Shown here: positions 44,203 to 53,031 of the stretch, piece after piece
Numbering within the stretch: the stretch's first letter is position 1
Layout: the number at the start of each line of letters is the position of its first letter
Assembly (NCBI GenBank): GCA_944391715.1
Contig: CALXUP010000001.1
Span: 164,676-217,783, forward strand
Direction of reading: 5' to 3'
From: an uncultured Alphaproteobacteria bacterium
GTDB lineage: Bacteria > Pseudomonadota > Alphaproteobacteria > RF32 > CAG-239
DNA: 53,108 bases
Notes under the pieces: generated by a model
What the model saw: the letters and a program-made list of their open reading frames with translations, nothing else
Told to the model about the DNA's origin: nothing
The model's database searches: none
Program-made: the position numbers and the translations under genes

Positions 44203-44742
44203 TTATTTATTAAAATCATAGAAATTAAGGCCGACTTCCGGATTGTATGTCCGTTCAATATGTGTGTGAGGGAAATTTTGGATGTAAAATTCTCCGGCGC
44301 CATTGATGTCTGCCGAAAGCAAATGTCCTGCAATGCCTTGATATTTGCTGTTGCCCAGCGTTATATGCAGATGAATATACTCTTTGCCGTTCATTGTTGA
44401 AATATTGCCGGTCAGATTGGTAATTTCCATTTGACCATCAACGGTTTTGTCGACATATTTTTTTGTTTGGGGATCAAAAAAACGTAAAACGGCACGATTG
44501 ACCGCTCCGATGCCAGTGATGTTTCCGGCAGTGATTTTGTTGGCCTTTACAAAATCTTCCAGAGCTGAAACAAGTTCGGCATGGTTGTTTATGCTGACAA
44601 TGTAACCGGTGCCTGCTTTAGCCGCCGTCCAGTTTGTTCCTTTTCCTTGAAAATGTTCGCAATTGAAAAAACGGTTCCAAATATATACGGCAGCAGCAAA
44701 GATTAAAATTATTGCTATAATGGATAAAAAGTGGTGTCTCAT
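44203..44742 (-). CDS. Membrane-anchored DUF296/PPC domain protein
   Basis: A 179-residue protein starting at 44742 after AAGGAG. An N-terminal hydrophobic segment (about 4-21, FLSIIAIILIFAAAVYIW) is a signal anchor. The rest is a PPC (DUF296) domain: AELVSALEDFVKANKI, GNITGIGAVNRAVLRFFD, and HLHITLGNSKYQGIAGHLL with His residues that bind zinc in relatives. Free-standing bacterial PPC proteins are usually cytosolic; the membrane anchor is unusual. It is the last gene of an overlapping run and starts 1 base after the stop of the Cys-rich gene. Confidence 0.8.
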   Translation of the reverse strand: MRHHFLSIIAIILIFAAAVYIWNRFFNCEHFQGKGTNWTAAKAGTGYIVSINNHAELVSALEDFVKANKITAGNITGIGAVNRAVLRFFDPQTKKYVDKTVDGQMEITNLTGNISTMNGKEYIHLHITLGNSKYQGIAGHLLSADINGAGEFYIQNFPHTHIERTYNPEVGLNFYDFNK

Positions 44743-44743
44743 G

Positions 44744-45199
44744 TTATTCTCCTTTTTTAGAGCATTTAGGAAATTGTTCACAGCTGATAATCGGCTGTTT
44801 ATGTTTTTTTTGTTGCAGCAGGCGGATATGGACGGGCGTGCAACCTGCGTCATAAGATTTGCAAATGTTGCCCGGTTTGACGATTGCACAACTTATGCCG
44901 TTCCAGACTTTGCCGCCCGGGCATTTGCAGATATCAAGAAAAACACTTTGTGCTTTGTTATATATGAATTGTGCATTAATCCATTCTCCGCCGAATTTTT
45001 GGCATCTTTCCACAATCGGAATCTTGACGCAGTTGCGGCCGTCCCAGGCTCTGAGCGGCGGACAGGCAAATTCGGGATTGGAGCTTCCGCAACGAACGGA
45101 CATTAACTTTCCGTTCAAATCGTGAGCAAATTTTTTACATTCCGCCTGTGTCTGTGGGCTATACAACAGAAACAGGAGCAGAAGCAAAATCCGTATCAT
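44744..45199 (-). CDS. Secreted cysteine-rich protein
   Basis: A 151-residue protein with a signal peptide (about 1-19, LLLLLFLLYSP, then QTQA before EC). It has 12 Cys in the mature part, spread as in a multi-disulfide domain (for example ICKCPGGKVWNGISC). Cys right after the possible cleavage site makes a lipoprotein a minor alternative. Not recognised. Its ATG overlaps the stop of the secreted nitroreductase gene by one base (TAATG), so the two are coupled. Confidence 0.72.
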   Translation of the reverse strand: MIRILLLLLFLLYSPQTQAECKKFAHDLNGKLMSVRCGSSNPEFACPPLRAWDGRNCVKIPIVERCQKFGGEWINAQFIYNKAQSVFLDICKCPGGKVWNGISCAIVKPGNICKSYDAGCTPVHIRLLQQKKHKQPIISCEQFPKCSKKGE

Positions 45200-45786
45200 T
45201 ATTTGCTCCAGCCGATTGCCTGTGTTACGATGACTTCTTCCGGTTCCTGCAGATTGAGTTCTTTGCCGAGCGCGGCATGATCAAAGTATCCGCGGACAAC
45301 GTTGTTAAGCCCCTTGGATGCGCAGTAAAGGCCGACATTCTGATAGGCAGAACCGGCGTGCATCGGGGAGTTCTTTTTGTCGCTGCCGACAAAAACCAGA
45401 TGAAGAGGCGCCTTTTTTACAAATTCCTGTGTATTGAGAATGCTACGGACATCTTTTCGGCTGATGTTTTGGAGGCTGTTTTTTTCCGGATTATAAAGCC
45501 AGATACCGTCAGCTTGTAAAATATAAACTTTTAAGTTTTGTTTGTTTTGCGATGTCGGTATGCTGTGTTTGCCGTCGTGCGTGATGCCCCAGGCCGTCCA
45601 GAGGATTTCGCTCAAGGTCTGAGGATCAATTGCCCGGGAAGCAAATTCACGCGTTGTTTTGCGGGCGGCAACAGCCTGCATCAAAGGCATTCCGCCTTCG
45701 GTTTGCGGCGCCGGGAGTTTGGTTTCCTGCGTAGCAGCGGAAAAACTTATCAAAAGGGCGGATAAAAATGACAAAGCTTTAAGCAT
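45199..45786 (-). CDS. Exported nitroreductase-family protein (SagB-like)
   Basis: A 195-residue protein starting at 45786 after AAAGAAAGGAAAACAAA. An N-terminal signal peptide (about 1-18, LSFLSALLISFSA) precedes a nitroreductase fold: ARKTTREFASRAIDPQTLSEILWTAWG, then the SAYQNVGLYCASKGLN and late IVTQAIGW blocks. An exported flavin enzyme of this family is uncommon; its substrate is unknown. It overlaps the CDF gene by 8 bp and is coupled to the Cys-rich secreted protein. Confidence 0.82.
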   Translation of the reverse strand: MLKALSFLSALLISFSAATQETKLPAPQTEGGMPLMQAVAARKTTREFASRAIDPQTLSEILWTAWGITHDGKHSIPTSQNKQNLKVYILQADGIWLYNPEKNSLQNISRKDVRSILNTQEFVKKAPLHLVFVGSDKKNSPMHAGSAYQNVGLYCASKGLNNVVRGYFDHAALGKELNLQEPEEVIVTQAIGWSK

Positions 45787-46726
45787 TTTGTTTTCCTTTC
45801 TTTTTGTTGCGGGTAATTTTGTTGTCCAGGCGTTCTTCTTTGATACCGGCCGGATCCTGATGGACGATAATTTGGGCATCGGGATATTTGCTCAGGATTT
45901 TTTCTTCTACCATGCTGCAATAGTGATGAGCCTGGTAAAGAGATAAATTGCCGTCAAGTTCAAGGTGGAATTCGAACAAATATGTTCCGCCGAGGTCGCG
46001 GCTGCGAAAGTCGTGAATGCCGCGGATAAAGTCAAAGGACTTTGCGCATTTTATGACTTCCGAACGGATGTTTTCATCCAGTTCTTCGTCTAACAGCTGG
46101 GCAATGGCCTGTTTGGCCAGGTCATAAGCGTTAAACAACAGATAGGCGGCAATAATTACGGCTGTGAGGGTATCAAACCAGATGAAGTCAAAAAATTGGA
46201 CGACAATCAGGCTGAGGATGATTGAACCGTTGGTCAGCAGGTCAACAACATAGTGGGCGCTGTCGGCTAAAATTGCCTGGGATTTGGTTATCTTTGCGAC
46301 GTGTCTTTGGAAGGTGATTAAGGCGAGCGTGGCAAAAATGCTGATAATCATAATGATTAACCCGATGCCGGTGTCGGCAATCTGCCGCGGAGAAACAAAG
46401 CGGTTAAAGCCGTCATAGATGACGAAAAGACCGGAGCCGGCAATGAAAGCCGCCTGGGTCAGCGAGCTCAGTGCTTCGGCTTTGCCATATCCGTAACGGT
46501 GGGTAACGCTGGCCGGTTTGGCGGAATAGCGTACGGCAATCAAAGTAATCAGAGAAGCGAAAATGTCAGACAGGCTGTCAACCATTGATGACAGGACGGC
46601 CAGGGAATCGGTAACGAAAGCACCGAAGATTTTTAACAGGCACAAGATGACGGCAACCGATATGCTGGTGCAGGCGGCCAGGTTCTTCAGGCGGTCGCTT
46701 TGGGCTTTAGTGAGCTGTGATGACAT
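45779..46726 (-). CDS. Cation diffusion facilitator metal exporter
   Basis: A 315-residue CDF protein with six membrane segments. The transport-site residues are in SMVDSLSDIFAS (two Asp in TM2) and HYVVDLL (His and Asp in TM5), the D-D-H-D set of FieF-like exporters for zinc or iron. The cytosolic C-terminal domain (about 205-295) and a basic tail follow. It exports divalent metal using the proton gradient. It overlaps the ABC fusion gene by 20 bp and the nitroreductase gene by 8 bp. Confidence 0.92.
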   Translation of the reverse strand: MSSQLTKAQSDRLKNLAACTSISVAVILCLLKIFGAFVTDSLAVLSSMVDSLSDIFASLITLIAVRYSAKPASVTHRYGYGKAEALSSLTQAAFIAGSGLFVIYDGFNRFVSPRQIADTGIGLIIMIISIFATLALITFQRHVAKITKSQAILADSAHYVVDLLTNGSIILSLIVVQFFDFIWFDTLTAVIIAAYLLFNAYDLAKQAIAQLLDEELDENIRSEVIKCAKSFDFIRGIHDFRSRDLGGTYLFEFHLELDGNLSLYQAHHYCSMVEEKILSKYPDAQIIVHQDPAGIKEERLDNKITRNKKKGKQNA

Positions 46727-49700
46727 TTCTGATATTCTCCAAATCTTTTCTGCTTATCTCGTAATAAATGTCTTTAGTATATTTTTCATAAAGCTGCAAG
46801 GTCTTTTCATTCGGAATGCCGGCGTATTCTATTTTTACAAAATATTTGCCGCCGCTTTGAAAGAACTTGTAGCTGATATTCTGGTTATTTTCGGCCGACA
46901 GCCGGAATGAGAAAAGCTTCCGGGCGCCGGGGACGGCCGTTTGAGCATCGGATAACCGGGTGTTCAGCATTGCCCGGGCGAGCAGACTGATGCGATAAGA
47001 ATCCGTGACCGAATCAAAGCTGATTAAGCGTCCGAGACGCAGGTTCCATAGGGTGCTGAACGTCCAATCGACAAAATCGGGAGAAAGGTCGATAAAGTCG
47101 GCGGCTGCACTCCAGACCTGGAATTTGGGCGGAAATTTGACATAGGCAGCGCGAGAGCCTCGGCCGATGTCTATGTCATAGCGTCCGATGTCAAAACGGA
47201 CAAGCTGCCGACCGTTTGAGTCTTTCAGCGTGACTTCGGTTTTGGGTGAAGCCGGGTCGGTCAGGTCTTGTAATCCGAAATGGGCAAGATGTTCGACTTT
47301 GTCTGACTTCTTTTCAAAATAGCGAGCTTCAAGCAAAGCGCTTAAAAAGCTGCGGATGCGGTCTTGCAAAACCATAAAATGCGGCTGCCCTTTTAGTATC
47401 CATATACCGTTTTCTTTGGCAAAAGTCAGATTGCCGCGGGTGGTGGTCAGCGAAATTTCGGAAACATTGTTTATTTGCTGCGGAAGCTTGTCAAAAAGCG
47501 GCTTTTCAATCAGGTCTTCCGAGCTGTCCAGCCGGACAAAGTGGCTTGAGGCCAGACCGGCAGCCAAAAGCAGCAGCGATACGGCCATAATGGCGGCCGG
47601 GCGGCGTTTTAACTTTTCTGCAGAACGGGTATGGGGGAGCGTTCGCCGCTTCAGCCGGAGCAGGAGGAGCGCCAATGCAAAAAGCAGCGGCAGGGCGTAG
47701 ATGTTGACAAACTTGACGGCGAAATCAATTTTTTGAATTTGAAAACGGCTTTCTTCCCGGACTTTTTGCAAATCCTGACGAAGAGTGTTTAGCTTTTTGC
47801 GGATACCGGCGATGAGCGCCAGTTCATCCGGGGTGAAATTCTCCCGCTGTTCAAAGGTTTTTTTATTCCATATCTCCTGAATGCCGGCTTTGGCAAAGTC
47901 GATATTGTCCATAATTTCGTTTTCTTTGATTTTGGCTTCGCGCAGTCCGGCTTTGCGGATATGTTCCACGCCGGTAAACGGACGGAGTTTTTCCGTTTGA
48001 CCTCTCAAACTCAGAAGTTCGGTGTTTCCGGTCAGCAAATCCAGGCTGTTCAGCACAAAGTTGGCGTTGTCCAACAACGGGATGAAATATTGTTTGTCGC
48101 CGACAAAGATGTTTTTTCCCCAGTAAGAATCGTACAGAAAATCCGTGTCGCCGACAACAATCAGGTCAAAGGCTTTGCTCAGATTGGTGCTGGTGATGCG
48201 GGCCGCGATATATTTGGTATAGTCGTCGGCTTTGAAACGACGGAGCAGGTCTGCCGGATTGGTGCTGCGGCGAATCAGCTCGGCCGGGATTAAGGCCGAA
48301 TTTCGGCTCAGGGAAATCAGCGGAACAAAACTGATATGTTGGTTTTGATCCGGTTCAATAACGGTAGCGGAAGAAAACAGCAGCTGTTTGAGCCGGGATA
48401 ATCCCGGGAAGGCCGGGTTGAAGTTGTCTTCCTTTAACAAAAACTGGACAATGTCCTGAGTAAAACTGACGGTTCGCGTGGTGGTGCCGGAAGCGTTGAC
48501 CAACAGCGAATTTTCCAGATCCGTGGCGGCAACGTCGGGATAATAATGGAATCCCCAGATTTTATCCAATCCATTTAAATCAGACGCTTCCGGTCTGGAA
48601 TCAACCGGTGCCAGATTGTTTAACGCCTCGGAGGCAATGTCGATGAAAAGCATAATCTTTCCGCCCCGGTAACTGTAATCCTGCAAGGCTTTGACCATTG
48701 CTTCGGACGGGTGTTTCGGGTGGATGATCATTATGGCTTTGAGGTCTTGGTTTATGTCTTCCGGCCGGTTTATCATTCGTATGCCGTAGAAATTATCCAG
48801 ACGGTTCAAAAGCTCCCAGCGGGGCGTAACAATATTGTTGATGCTTTCGCTGTTTACCGGAAGATAGGACAGTATTCCCAGCAGCGGACGGTTGTTGTTG
48901 ATGGCATATAAAGCCTCGGTTATGTCCTGCTCTATATAGCCCTGACGTTCCAGGGGCAAAAACGGGATAACCTTCTTATTGTCCAGGCTGTCCGTAAAGA
49001 CAATGCCGAAAAAGGCGGCCTGCGACTGATCGATAACAGGGAGACTGTGCAAACCGCTGGCAATGGCATAATCTTCAGATTCATCCAGCGGTTCAACATA
49101 ATTTATCTGATAGGTAAATTTGCCGCCGGAGATGTTTTCGTATTGCTGAAGCAACAGGCGAACCCGGTCAAAATAACTGCGGAAATCGGGATTGCGTTCG
49201 CTTAAAATTTTGGAATAGAATATTTTAGCCGTTACCGGAGAAGGCAGGTCTTGCAAAATTTTCCGGGTTGCCGGGGTTAAGGTGAAATTGTGTTCTTCGG
49301 TCAGGTCAAAACGGATATTGCGCAGATGGTTGTTGGCAAGCAGGTTTAAGCCGATAAAGCCAAGCAACAAAGCGCAGAACAGTAAAATATAATGCAGGCG
49401 GCGGCCGGAACGTACCAGGGTTGAAGTGCCGGAGGTTTTAAAGCTGACGATGATTTCCGTCGTGAAGTTAAACAATAAAATGATAGAAGCGTAGAATATG
49501 ATGTCGCGCAGTTCCAGCAATCCCTGGGCGATGGTTTGAAAGTGAGTGATGAAACTGAAAGAGGCTATCATATCCACAATAGACAGCGGCAGAAACAAGC
49601 GGAACAGGCTGAGGACATATTCCAGGGAACTCAGGAAAAAGAGCAGGTTGGCAATAACGGACAAGACCAGGGCGATGACCTGATTTTTGGTTAAGGACGA

Positions 49701-50159
49701 CATGGTCTGGGAAATGGCAAGCATACAGCCGGCCAGCGTGAGGCTGCCGAAATAGCTGAGCAGAATGACGCCGTTGTCCGGTTGTCCGAGAAAATTAACC
49801 GTTAACCAAAACGGAAAAGTCAAAACCAGTGCAATTGCACAAAACAGCCAGGAGGCCAGAAATTTTCCCCAGACCAGAGATGTGGTCGTGACGGGCATGG
49901 TCATAATCTGGACGATGCTTTTGCTTTTGAATTCTTCGGCCCAGAGCCGCATTGAAATCCCGGGAATGAACAGCAGATACAGCCAGGGTTGAAAGCCGAA
50001 CATCGGCAGCAGGTCGGCCCGTCCGCGTTCAAAAAAGTGGCCGAAATAGACGGCAAAAGAACCGTTAAGAATCAGAAAGGCTATCAGGTATACATAGGCC
50101 AGCGGCGACGTAAAATAGCGTTTGAGCTCGTTTTTAGCGATGATAACGGTACTTTTCAT
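46707..50159 (-). CDS. ABC-2 permease fused to GldG-like and DUF4340-like domains
   Basis: A 1150-residue protein in three parts. Residues 1-245 are an ABC-2 permease with six segments (starting KNELKRYFTSPLAYVYL). About 255-800 is a GldG/ABC_transp_aux region that opens with a membrane segment and the LTEEHNFTLTPATRKIL motif. After two more membrane segments (about 815-840 and 860-880), the C-terminal 270 residues resemble DUF4340. In other bacteria these are two or three separate genes next to an ABC ATPase. The system's substrate is unknown. It is coupled to the ATPase by TAATG and runs into the CDF gene. Confidence 0.85.
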   Translation of the reverse strand: MKSTVIIAKNELKRYFTSPLAYVYLIAFLILNGSFAVYFGHFFERGRADLLPMFGFQPWLYLLFIPGISMRLWAEEFKSKSIVQIMTMPVTTTSLVWGKFLASWLFCAIALVLTFPFWLTVNFLGQPDNGVILLSYFGSLTLAGCMLAISQTMSSLTKNQVIALVLSVIANLLFFLSSLEYVLSLFRLFLPLSIVDMIASFSFITHFQTIAQGLLELRDIIFYASIILLFNFTTEIIVSFKTSGTSTLVRSGRRLHYILLFCALLLGFIGLNLLANNHLRNIRFDLTEEHNFTLTPATRKILQDLPSPVTAKIFYSKILSERNPDFRSYFDRVRLLLQQYENISGGKFTYQINYVEPLDESEDYAIASGLHSLPVIDQSQAAFFGIVFTDSLDNKKVIPFLPLERQGYIEQDITEALYAINNNRPLLGILSYLPVNSESINNIVTPRWELLNRLDNFYGIRMINRPEDINQDLKAIMIIHPKHPSEAMVKALQDYSYRGGKIMLFIDIASEALNNLAPVDSRPEASDLNGLDKIWGFHYYPDVAATDLENSLLVNASGTTTRTVSFTQDIVQFLLKEDNFNPAFPGLSRLKQLLFSSATVIEPDQNQHISFVPLISLSRNSALIPAELIRRSTNPADLLRRFKADDYTKYIAARITSTNLSKAFDLIVVGDTDFLYDSYWGKNIFVGDKQYFIPLLDNANFVLNSLDLLTGNTELLSLRGQTEKLRPFTGVEHIRKAGLREAKIKENEIMDNIDFAKAGIQEIWNKKTFEQRENFTPDELALIAGIRKKLNTLRQDLQKVREESRFQIQKIDFAVKFVNIYALPLLFALALLLLRLKRRTLPHTRSAEKLKRRPAAIMAVSLLLLAAGLASSHFVRLDSSEDLIEKPLFDKLPQQINNVSEISLTTTRGNLTFAKENGIWILKGQPHFMVLQDRIRSFLSALLEARYFEKKSDKVEHLAHFGLQDLTDPASPKTEVTLKDSNGRQLVRFDIGRYDIDIGRGSRAAYVKFPPKFQVWSAAADFIDLSPDFVDWTFSTLWNLRLGRLISFDSVTDSYRISLLARAMLNTRLSDAQTAVPGARKLFSFRLSAENNQNISYKFFQSGGKYFVKIEYAGIPNEKTLQLYEKYTKDIYYEISRKDLENIRNVITAH

Positions 50160-50890
50160 TAATTGTTCTCCAAAGAGGTAAGCTTTTTAAAGGCATTTTC
50201 CAAATTGCGCGAATGCGTTTGTTTTAATATTTCCGGCATGCTGCCGTCTGCCATAATCTGGCCCTTGTCTATCAGGATAATGCGGGTGCTGATGTTTTCG
50301 GCTTCGTCCAGCAGATGGGTTGAAATAATAATGGTTTTGTTTTTGCCCATTTGTTTTATCAGGCTGCGGATGTGTTCTTTCTGATTGGGGTCAAGCCCGT
50401 CTGTCGGCTCATCCAAAAGCAGAATCTTTGGGTCGGAAATAATGCTTTGGGCGAATCCGACGCGGCGGAGATAGCCTTTGGACAGGGTTTCTATGCGTTG
50501 GGACAAGACATTTTCAATGTTGGCGGTTTTATAAACTTTGTTCAGGCGCTCTTGTTTCTTTTTTCCGGAAAAACCGCGGAGTTCGGCCATATAGTTCAAA
50601 AAGGCGCGGACGGTCATATCCGCATACAGAGGGGAGCCTTCTGACAGAAAGCCGATGTTGCTTTTGGTTTCCAGCGGGTATTCCCGGATGTTTTTGCCCA
50701 GAACGCAAATTTCTCCGGAAGAGGGGGCCAGATATCCGGTAATCATATTCATCAAAGTCGATTTTCCGGCGCCGTTCGGGCCGAGGAGTGCGATAATTTC
50801 GCCTTTCTGCGTACTGAAACTGATGTTGCGGACAGCCTGTAAATCATCAAAATTTTTGTTAAGATTTTTTACCTCAATCGTTGCGACCAT
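50159..50890 (-). CDS. ABC transporter ATPase (GldA-like)
   Basis: A 243-residue ATPase; start ATG 50890 (MVATIEVKNLNKNF), after AGGGG. Walker A GPNGAGKST (37-45), signature LSKGYLRRVG, Walker B ILLLDEPTDGLD and the switch His in ISTHLLDEAE are all present. The frame is open 21 codons upstream without homology. It powers the fused permease encoded by the next gene, coupled by TAATG. First gene of the operon. Confidence 0.93.
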   Translation of the reverse strand: MVATIEVKNLNKNFDDLQAVRNISFSTQKGEIIALLGPNGAGKSTLMNMITGYLAPSSGEICVLGKNIREYPLETKSNIGFLSEGSPLYADMTVRAFLNYMAELRGFSGKKKQERLNKVYKTANIENVLSQRIETLSKGYLRRVGFAQSIISDPKILLLDEPTDGLDPNQKEHIRSLIKQMGKNKTIIISTHLLDEAENISTRIILIDKGQIMADGSMPEILKQTHSRNLENAFKKLTSLENN

Positions 50891-50961
50891 ATTTTCCCCT
50901 TTCATTAAACTGTGCCGATTGTACCGGTAAAAGTTAAAAATATGGTGAATCAATCCGGCGT

Positions 50962-51723
50962 TTAGCGCCGGTTGATTTCATAAAGGGCTATTGCCGCGGC
51001 AGTAGCGACGTTCAGGCTTTCGACTTTGGGAGAAATCGGCAGCTTTACGGAGGCATCGCAGTTTTCTTCTACCAGCCGCCGCATACCTTTGCCTTCCGAC
51101 CCCATAACAATGGCGGTTTTTCCCGATTTGTTGATTTGGTCAATGGTTGTTTGGGCATAGCCGTCCATGCCGAGAATCCAAAAACCGTCTTGCTTTAAAC
51201 GGTTTAATGCCCGCGACAGGTTGGTGACGCGGCAAACCGGCAGCAGCTCTATCATACCGGCGGAGGCTTTGGCCATGGCACCGGTTTCGGCCGGGGCATT
51301 CTTGTCCTGCATAATGAGAGCCAGCGTGTCAAAAGCAACGCAAGAGCGGATGATGGCGCCGATGTTTTGCGGATCGGTTACCTGGTCGAGCACCAGAATA
51401 TGGCAGTCTTTTTTTTCAGACGCCAGAGCACAGATATCTTCAATCGAATAATTTTCCAACTCTTTGCATTGCAAGGCAAAACCCTGATGAACGGCCTCCC
51501 GCGGGAGCATTTTGTCGATGTCTTTGCGGTCAACAATCTGGAGCGGGAGATTGTCTTTTTGGCAGGCCGATAAATGCGTTTTTATTTCTGTGGCGTTTTC
51601 AGCCGACGCATATATTTTCAGAATCCGGCGCGCCGGGTTGGAAATGGCGGCAAGAACCGGATGGCGGCCGTATAAAAGCACCGTGTTTTTATCGGAAGAC
51701 GAAGAATTTTTGTTTTTAGCCAT
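50962..51723 (-). CDS. rlmB: TrmH-family 23S rRNA 2'-O-methyltransferase (RlmB-like)
   Basis: A 253-residue SPOUT enzyme. The N-terminal substrate-binding domain (about 14-92, YGRHPVLAAI) precedes the knotted SpoU domain with DPQNIGAIIRS, VMGSEGKGMRRL and SLNVATAAAIALYE, the three motifs of the family. It most likely methylates the 23S rRNA guanosine equivalent to G2251. It follows murQ after 4 bp, so they are co-transcribed. Confidence 0.92.
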   Translation of the reverse strand: MAKNKNSSSSDKNTVLLYGRHPVLAAISNPARRILKIYASAENATEIKTHLSACQKDNLPLQIVDRKDIDKMLPREAVHQGFALQCKELENYSIEDICALASEKKDCHILVLDQVTDPQNIGAIIRSCVAFDTLALIMQDKNAPAETGAMAKASAGMIELLPVCRVTNLSRALNRLKQDGFWILGMDGYAQTTIDQINKSGKTAIVMGSEGKGMRRLVEENCDASVKLPISPKVESLNVATAAAIALYEINRR

Positions 51724-51727
51724 AATT

Positions 51728-52618
51728 TTATCCTTTGATGATTTTTCTTAAAATGCCGCCGTTTTGAGCGAGAAGTTTTTCCGCTTCGTCCGGGGAGCAT
51801 TTTCGGGCAGCCATAACACAGGCGGCTTTTACGTTGTTTCTGCTTTCAGCCAGAAATCCGGCAGCCTGATCCTCGGGAATTTTTGCGATTTCCGAGATTA
51901 TCCGGCAGGCGCGGTTATGCAGTTTGTCATTACCGACCTGCAGGTCAATCATATAGTTTTTGTAGGTTTTTCCGAGCCGAATCATTGCGCCGGTCGTGAG
52001 CATATTCAGAATCAGTTTTTGGGCGGTTCCGGATTTCATTCTGGAAGAACCGGTGATGACCTCCGGACCGACCTGCGGATTGATGAAAATATCAGCATAA
52101 CGGGCAATTTCCGCCTGAGGATTGGAGCTGACTGCAATGGTTTTTGCTCCGCGTTTCTGCGCTTCGGCAAGAACGGTCAGAACATAAACAGGTTTGCCGC
52201 CGGCTGAAATGCCGACCACGACGTCTTGCGGCTGCGGAGAAAATTTCTTCAGGTCTGAGAGGGCAAATTCTTTACTGTCTTCGGCGTTTTCAACCGCTTG
52301 TCTGAGCGCTTTTTCGCCACCGGCGATAAATGCCTGGACTTTGCTGCCGTCAATGCCGAAAGTCGGCGGCATTTCGGAGGCATCAAGAATGCCGATACGC
52401 CCGCTGGTTCCGGCACCGAAATAGGCAAGCCGGCCGCCGTTTGCAAGGGCGTTTGCTATAGTTTCAATGCCCAGGGCGACCGAATCCAATACATTTTCTA
52501 CCGCCAGGGCAACTTTTTTATCTTCCTCATTTATAATCCGGGCAATTTCCAAAGGCGTCTGCAGGTCTATTTCCGCCGAGGCCGGGTTGCTTTTTTCGGT
52601 TAACTCAATGACAGGCAT
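51728..52618 (-). CDS. murQ: N-acetylmuramic acid 6-phosphate etherase
   Basis: A 296-residue SIS-domain lyase that splits D-lactate from MurNAc-6-P in peptidoglycan recycling. Family motifs are GGRLAYFGAGTSGRIGILDASEMPPTF (with the catalytic Glu in SEMPPT), ISAGGKPVYVL and GSSRMKSGTAQK. No anmK or murP gene lies beside it; the bax-type glucosaminidase elsewhere in the window may feed the same recycling. Confidence 0.94.
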   Translation of the reverse strand: MPVIELTEKSNPASAEIDLQTPLEIARIINEEDKKVALAVENVLDSVALGIETIANALANGGRLAYFGAGTSGRIGILDASEMPPTFGIDGSKVQAFIAGGEKALRQAVENAEDSKEFALSDLKKFSPQPQDVVVGISAGGKPVYVLTVLAEAQKRGAKTIAVSSNPQAEIARYADIFINPQVGPEVITGSSRMKSGTAQKLILNMLTTGAMIRLGKTYKNYMIDLQVGNDKLHNRACRIISEIAKIPEDQAAGFLAESRNNVKAACVMAARKCSPDEAEKLLAQNGGILRKIIKG

Positions 52619-52692
52619 AGTTTTTTTCCGTGTAAAAAATATTTATGGGAGGAATTTAATCCAAATAAATTAAGAAATATATAAAAAAGATG

Positions 52693-52719
52693 TTGACATT
52701 ATGGCAAAAATGCTATTAT
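52693..52719 (+). promoter_or_regulatory. Promoter of the tRNA-Tyr/tRNA-Gly/tuf unit
   Basis: TTGACA (52693-52698) with TATTAT at 15 bases (52714-52719) or TTATTT at 17 (52716-52721). Confidence 0.55.
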
Positions 52720-52777
52720 TTGCAGGTTAGATGATTTATAGGATTAAATCCTCAATCCCCGGATTGGAAGTTTCTAA

Positions 52778-52863
52778 GGAGGGGTGGCAGAGCGGTCAAA
52801 TGCAACGGACTGTAAATCCGTCGACTTTCGTCTACGAAGGTTCGAATCCTTCCCCCTCCACCA
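52778..52863 (+). tRNA. tRNA-Tyr (anticodon GTA)
   Basis: 86 nt with encoded CCA. Acceptor GGAGGGG/CCCCTCC, anticodon stem-loop ACGGACTGTAAATCCGT, long variable arm, T-arm GAAGGTTCGAATCCTTC. Tyr-Gly-tuf is a conserved order in proteobacteria. Confidence 0.96.
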
Positions 52864-52900
52864 TTTCAATCTTGGTTTGCTCTCGAGAGAGGACGATTAA

Positions 52901-52974
52901 GCGGGTGTAGCTCAATGGTAGAGCAGAAGCCTTCCAAGCTTATGACGGGGGTTCGATTCCCCTCACCCGCTCCA
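52901..52974 (+). tRNA. tRNA-Gly (anticodon TCC)
   Basis: 74 nt with encoded CCA. Acceptor GCGGGTG/CACCCGC fully paired, anticodon loop CTTCCAA in the stem AAGC/GCTT, T-arm GGGGGTTCGATTCCCC. It lies between tRNA-Tyr and tuf. Confidence 0.96.
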
Positions 52975-53031
52975 TTTTTCTTCCCCACTTGAGTTTTATT
53001 GTAACAACATAACAATTTAGGATTAATAACG

